DNA of 9,358 nucleotides, taken from NCBI GenBank assembly GCA_049965775.1, contig JBMFVX010000122.1, forward strand, positions 1 through 9,358, written 5' to 3'. The notes under the pieces were generated by a model. That model was given only the letters and a program-made list of their open reading frames with translations, did no database searches and was not told the origin of the DNA. Positions 6,904-9,358 of the stretch are shown here, in pieces (within the stretch, counting starts at the first letter, position 1; each line of letters opens with the position of its first letter). The DNA comes from JABEVB01 sp049965775 (lineage in GTDB: Bacteria > Planctomycetota > Phycisphaerae > WQYP01). A program made the position numbers and the translations under genes.

Positions 6904-7914
6904 ATGGAAACAATTGAAAAACCAAAGTTACCGGTTCGTTTAGATGACGCACACAAGGGAGATTTCGGCCGGGTTTTAATCATAGGCGGTTCTGAAACGA
7001 TGGTGGGCGCTCCGGCTCTGGCAGCACTGGGGGCTGCACGCACGGGTGCCGGCCTGGTGCGGGTTGCTGTGCCCAAAGAAATTCTTCCCGCGGTAATTAC
7101 GTTATGTCCGACCGCGACGGGTTTTGCTTTGAGCAGCCGTGACGTCAAAGGGCTTATCAGCTTTGCTGACGAGCACGACGCGGTCGTTGTCGGGCCCGGG
7201 CTGGGGCAGTCACCAACCGTCAAGCGAATTGTGTTGGATCTGTTGGAACGGCACGCCGGCCCCTTGGTGCTGGATGCTGATGCGCTTAATGCCATTGCGA
7301 CTTTGGAAGCCAGCGAATGGCCGCAGCGGCGTAACTGGGGTAATGTTGTCCTTACGCCGCATACCGGCGAGTTCATGCGGCTGATGGGGGCGGTAAGCCG
7401 CCGGGGCGGCGCAATGGCGATGGCCACTGCGCCCGGCGACACGACAGAAGAACTCAGCGAGTCAAAGCGCAAGGCGGCTATTCAGGAAGACGAACATCCT
7501 TCGACGGCCGATGGCGCCCCGCTCGACTGGGCGGAACCGCCAACTGAACCTGAGCCGCCAGCGGCATCGTCCGGCGCTCCTGACCGAACCGCCTTAGCGG
7601 AGCTTTTAAGCCGCGCAACAGGCTGTGTGGTGGTACTCAAGGGGCACCGCACGGTTATTGCCGATGGATCGCGGCATGCCATTAATGACACCGGAAATCC
7701 TGGCATGGCCACCGCAGGCAGCGGTGATGTGCTTTCCGGTGTAATTGCCGCGTTCATCGGCCAACGTATACCGGTCGCGCAGGCGGCGGTGCTGGGCGTC
7801 TATGTACACGGCCTTGCCGGTGACTTGGCGGCTGAAGCTATTGGGCCTGTTGGTTTGCTGGCTACCGACATTGCTGCCATGCTTCCCAAAGCTCTGGCCG
7901 GCAGTATTGGATAG
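6904..7914 (+). CDS. nnrD: ADP/ATP-dependent (S)-NAD(P)H-hydrate dehydratase
   Basis: The enzyme removes water from NADHX/NADPHX, damaged hydrated cofactors, using ADP or ATP, and so restores NAD(P)H. The protein has 336 residues and a ribokinase-like fold: GDFGRVLIIGGS at 19-30 (nucleotide/substrate glycine loop), GAPALAALGAARTGAGLV at 35-52, VVGPGLGQS at 95-103, LVLDADALN at 121-129, TPHTGEF at 151-157, VVLKGHRTVIADG at 243-255, and the catalytic GNPGMATAGSGDVLSG at 264-279 with Asp275 as the likely base. It is a stand-alone dehydratase domain; the epimerase domain (NnrE) fused to it in E. coli YjeF is absent and not found in this window. Residues 162-226 are an insert far longer than the usual short link, starting Ala/Gly/Arg-rich and becoming acidic and Pro-rich (EPPTEPEPP). 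ATG 6904 has no strong ribosome binding site. It is divergent from nadK, which fits a cofactor-maintenance role. Confidence 0.92.
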   Translation: METIEKPKLPVRLDDAHKGDFGRVLIIGGSETMVGAPALAALGAARTGAGLVRVAVPKEILPAVITLCPTATGFALSSRDVKGLISFADEHDAVVVGPGLGQSPTVKRIVLDLLERHAGPLVLDADALNAIATLEASEWPQRRNWGNVVLTPHTGEFMRLMGAVSRRGGAMAMATAPGDTTEELSESKRKAAIQEDEHPSTADGAPLDWAEPPTEPEPPAASSGAPDRTALAELLSRATGCVVVLKGHRTVIADGSRHAINDTGNPGMATAGSGDVLSGVIAAFIGQRIPVAQAAVLGVYVHGLAGDLAAEAIGPVGLLATDIAAMLPKALAGSIG

Positions 7915-7918
7915 GACT

Positions 7919-7983
7919 TGCGCTTGGCGATTCAAGCCAGGTATTGATTCTTGCAAGCGCAGCGTTCATCACTTAGCTAAGTG
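7919..7983. terminator. Inverted repeats in the convergent gap after nnrD; possible bidirectional terminator
   Basis: The 82-base gap between the nnrD stop and the oxidoreductase stop contains TGCGCTTG (7919-7926) matched by CAAGCGCA (7954-7961), an internal alternative GCTTG/CAAGC hairpin (7922-7926 with 7933-7937, 6-base loop), and a perfect 14-base palindrome CACTTAGCTAAGTG (7970-7983). The position between convergent genes suits a terminator for either strand, but no T-run follows any stem, so the evidence is positional and structural only. Confidence 0.35.
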
Positions 7984-7996
7984 CGTGGTAACTCGC

Positions 7997-9100
7997 CTAT
8001 GGGTCTATTTGACCGTCGCGTAGATTCATGGGCAGCGGCGCGGGACGCTCCACAGCCGATTGTAATGTGATATAGCGTTTATCAGCGGATGACTCTAAGA
8101 ACGCATTTATTGCTTCGAGTACGTGCAGAGCCAGTTCGCCACTGGCTCGATGTGGCCTTCCTGACGCCAGTGCGGCCGCCATATCGGCCAATCCCAGGCC
8201 GCGCCAGTTATCCACATAACCATGCGTCAACGGCACTGGCGACCATGTGGTAGCCCCGGCACGGCGCACCTGAACCACGCCGCCAAATGTATTGGGATCG
8301 GGTGTTTTTAACGATCCGCTGGTTCCGTAGATTTCTATCCAAGGCAAATCAGCCCCCCAAATGTCAAAACTCATCAGTACCGAAACAATCGCTCCGCAGG
8401 CGAAGTCTATGGTGCCGGCAACGTGTGTGGGTGTACTCACCGGTATGACGCGACCATAATGAGCCTGGCTGGTAATGATGCGTTCGGGAAAGGTTATACG
8501 GGCGGAGCCGCACACCCGACGTGCCGGGCCAAGAATACTGACCAGCGCGGCCAGATAATATGGCCCCATGTCCATCATCGGTCCGCCGCCGGGCTGGTAG
8601 TAAAAATCTGGACTGGGATGCCAGCTTTCAACGCCATGGTTGGTCATAAAGGCGCACGCTGCGATAGGCTGACCTATCCAACCGTCATCAATGAGCTTGC
8701 GGCAGGTTTGAAGGCCGCCGCCGAGAAACGTATCCGGAGCACAGCCAACCCGAAGTTGCTTGTTCGCGGCCAGCGCCTTGATTTTTCGTCCGTCTGCGAG
8801 CGAACACGCCAGAGGCTTTTCGCCATACACATGCTTGCCGGCATCGAGCGCCGCCAACGCTACATCGGCGCGTGCGGCCGGAATTGTCAGATTCAGGACA
8901 ATATCCACATCATCGCGCCGAACAAGATGCTCTGGAGAGCAGGCTGTTGGAATCTCAAACTCGGCGGCCTTGGATTTGGCCCGCGCAAGATCAAGGTCGG
9001 CGCATGCAGTTACCTGCAAATTATCAAAACGCTGGGCAGCCTTCAGGTACGCTGTGCTGATGTTGCCGCAACCGATAATGCCGACAGATGCTTTGCGCAT
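7997..9100 (-). CDS. Gfo/Idh/MocA-family NAD(P)-dependent oxidoreductase
   Basis: This 367-residue protein is full length for the family, which oxidises or reduces sugars, inositols and related polyols. The N-terminal Rossmann domain carries VGIIGCGNIS at 6-15 (dinucleotide loop), Asp35 in CADLD at the end of strand 2 (an acidic residue there favours NAD over NADP), and GEKPLA at 93-98 with the catalytic-site Lys95. The C-terminal alpha/beta domain carries GGGPMMDMGPYY at 171-182. There Asp177 is conserved, and Tyr replaces the His often found in the GxHxxD version, so the active site is not of the classic inositol-dehydrogenase type. There is no Tat or Sec signal, so it is cytoplasmic. ATG 9100 has GGAG eleven bases upstream and a promoter candidate close by, so it is probably a single-gene unit. 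The substrate cannot be deduced; sugar metabolism is the general expectation. Confidence 0.92.
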   Translation of the reverse strand: MRKASVGIIGCGNISTAYLKAAQRFDNLQVTACADLDLARAKSKAAEFEIPTACSPEHLVRRDDVDIVLNLTIPAARADVALAALDAGKHVYGEKPLACSLADGRKIKALAANKQLRVGCAPDTFLGGGLQTCRKLIDDGWIGQPIAACAFMTNHGVESWHPSPDFYYQPGGGPMMDMGPYYLAALVSILGPARRVCGSARITFPERIITSQAHYGRVIPVSTPTHVAGTIDFACGAIVSVLMSFDIWGADLPWIEIYGTSGSLKTPDPNTFGGVVQVRRAGATTWSPVPLTHGYVDNWRGLGLADMAAALASGRPHRASGELALHVLEAINAFLESSADKRYITLQSAVERPAPLPMNLRDGQIDP

Positions 9101-9132
9101 GGATGATTACTCTCCTGCTTGCACACATTGGC

Positions 9133-9161
9133 ATTGTAGGTGCATTGAGCGGCGGCGGCAA
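9133..9161 (-). promoter_or_regulatory. Candidate sigma-70 promoter of the Gfo/Idh gene
   Basis: On the minus strand TTGCCG (9161-9156) is followed after exactly 17 bases by TACAAT (9138-9133), matching four and five of six consensus bases. Transcription would begin near 9126, leaving a leader of about 25 bases that contains the GGAG ribosome binding site. A second -10-like TATAAC lies upstream at about 9170-9165 but has no matching -35. Confidence 0.42.
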
Positions 9162-9307
9162 AGCGTTATAAGCCAAAGTGATCACACTTACTAAAAATAG
9201 CTGGCGATCGCTCGCGGCTCAATGGTCGCCGAGACGCTGGTCGTTTAAGCACTCCATCCTGCATGCGGCGTGGCTTTCGCGACTTAGGGCGCGTAAACAA
9301 ATAACCG

Positions 9308-9358
9308 CTACGGTTGACGTGGCGTGATCGTATAGTTCCAGTCGCCGTGGAAGTCATG
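9308..9358 (-). CDS. Probable ISAzo13-family transposase, last 16 residues (rest outside window)
   Basis: Reading leftward from the window edge, the frame gives HDFHGDWNYTITPRQP and stops at TAG 9310-9308. The ending 'FHG(E/D)WNYTI-P' is what I know as the closing signature of ISAzo13-type DDE transposases (the 'Rhodopirellula transposase' domain), which are abundant in planctomycetes and some other phyla. Only 16 residues are visible, so the call rests on one motif. If it is right, an insertion sequence ends somewhere in 9162-9307, just upstream of the oxidoreductase promoter. I could not identify its terminal inverted repeat without the other end. A 63-codon frame overlapping this one (9357-9166) is an out-of-frame shadow. 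Between 9101 and 9307 nothing else is seen. Confidence 0.6.
   Translation of the reverse strand, partial: HDFHGDWNYTITPRQP

Noticed and set aside
6822..7472. 216-codon open frame on the minus strand opposite nnrD
   Set aside because: It is antisense to conserved NnrD motifs, with a Ser/Pro/Arg/Thr-rich shadow composition and no ribosome binding site or recognisable domain.
8423..9106. 227-codon open frame on the + strand opposite the Gfo/Idh gene
   Set aside because: It is fully antisense to a well-supported gene, and its translation (Cys/Arg/His/Gly-rich, no domain) looks like a shadow.
9166..9357. 63-codon minus-strand frame at the right edge
   Set aside because: It overlaps the probable transposase end in another frame. 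Its Arg/Ser/Pro-rich translation has no features, whereas the competing frame gives the HGDWNYTI signature.
1..9358. Search for CRISPR arrays, tRNA/rRNA genes, long tandem repeats and defence or biosynthetic clusters
   Set aside because: No regularly spaced repeats, cloverleaf-like sequence or related gene families were visible by eye. Short or degenerate elements could be missed without computation.

Overview
The window looks like chromosomal DNA from a bacterium, most plausibly a planctomycete, perhaps of the Phycisphaerae type. This is an inference from three things: moderately high GC, divergent versions of housekeeping enzymes with low-complexity tails and inserts, and the end of what looks like an ISAzo13-type ('Rhodopirellula-type') transposase at the right edge. 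No rRNA or other definitive taxonomic marker is present, so the assignment is tentative.

Layout from left to right. (1) Positions 1-399 hold the C-terminal part of an AXE1-family acetyl xylan esterase / cephalosporin-C deacetylase on the + strand. (2) Positions 549-917 hold a small + strand protein with a signal peptide and one membrane segment, function unknown. (3) Four genes read leftward from about 6781 to 968 with gaps of about 33, 68 and 76 bases, so they are probably one operon: NAD kinase (nadK), a 577-residue polytopic membrane protein of unknown function, an M42-type metallo-aminopeptidase, and a divergent CTP synthase (pyrG). (4) Divergent to nadK, and sharing its upstream region, is nnrD, an ADP/ATP-dependent NAD(P)H-hydrate dehydratase, at 6904-7914. 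(5) Convergent to nnrD is a Gfo/Idh/MocA-family oxidoreductase at 9100-7997, with its own recognisable promoter and ribosome binding site. (6) The last 51 bases encode the end of a probable transposase on the minus strand.

How the genes relate: nadK makes NADP+, and nnrD repairs the hydrated, damaged forms of NADH and NADPH. The nadK/nnrD divergent pair is therefore a small NAD(P) supply and quality-control module sharing one 122-base control region. pyrG supplies CTP. The peptidase and membrane protein in the same operon have no evident link to nucleotides. The esterase and the oxidoreductase would suit a polysaccharide-degrading lifestyle, but they are not in the operon.

I did not find a defence system, CRISPR array, biosynthetic cluster or other clearly new system. 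The most unusual points are the CTP synthase, which has a Cys where the glutaminase triad normally has Glu and an altered UTP-site motif; a long acidic/proline-rich insert in NnrD; a set of mutually exclusive hairpins in the pyrG leader; and the unknown membrane protein kept inside a housekeeping operon.
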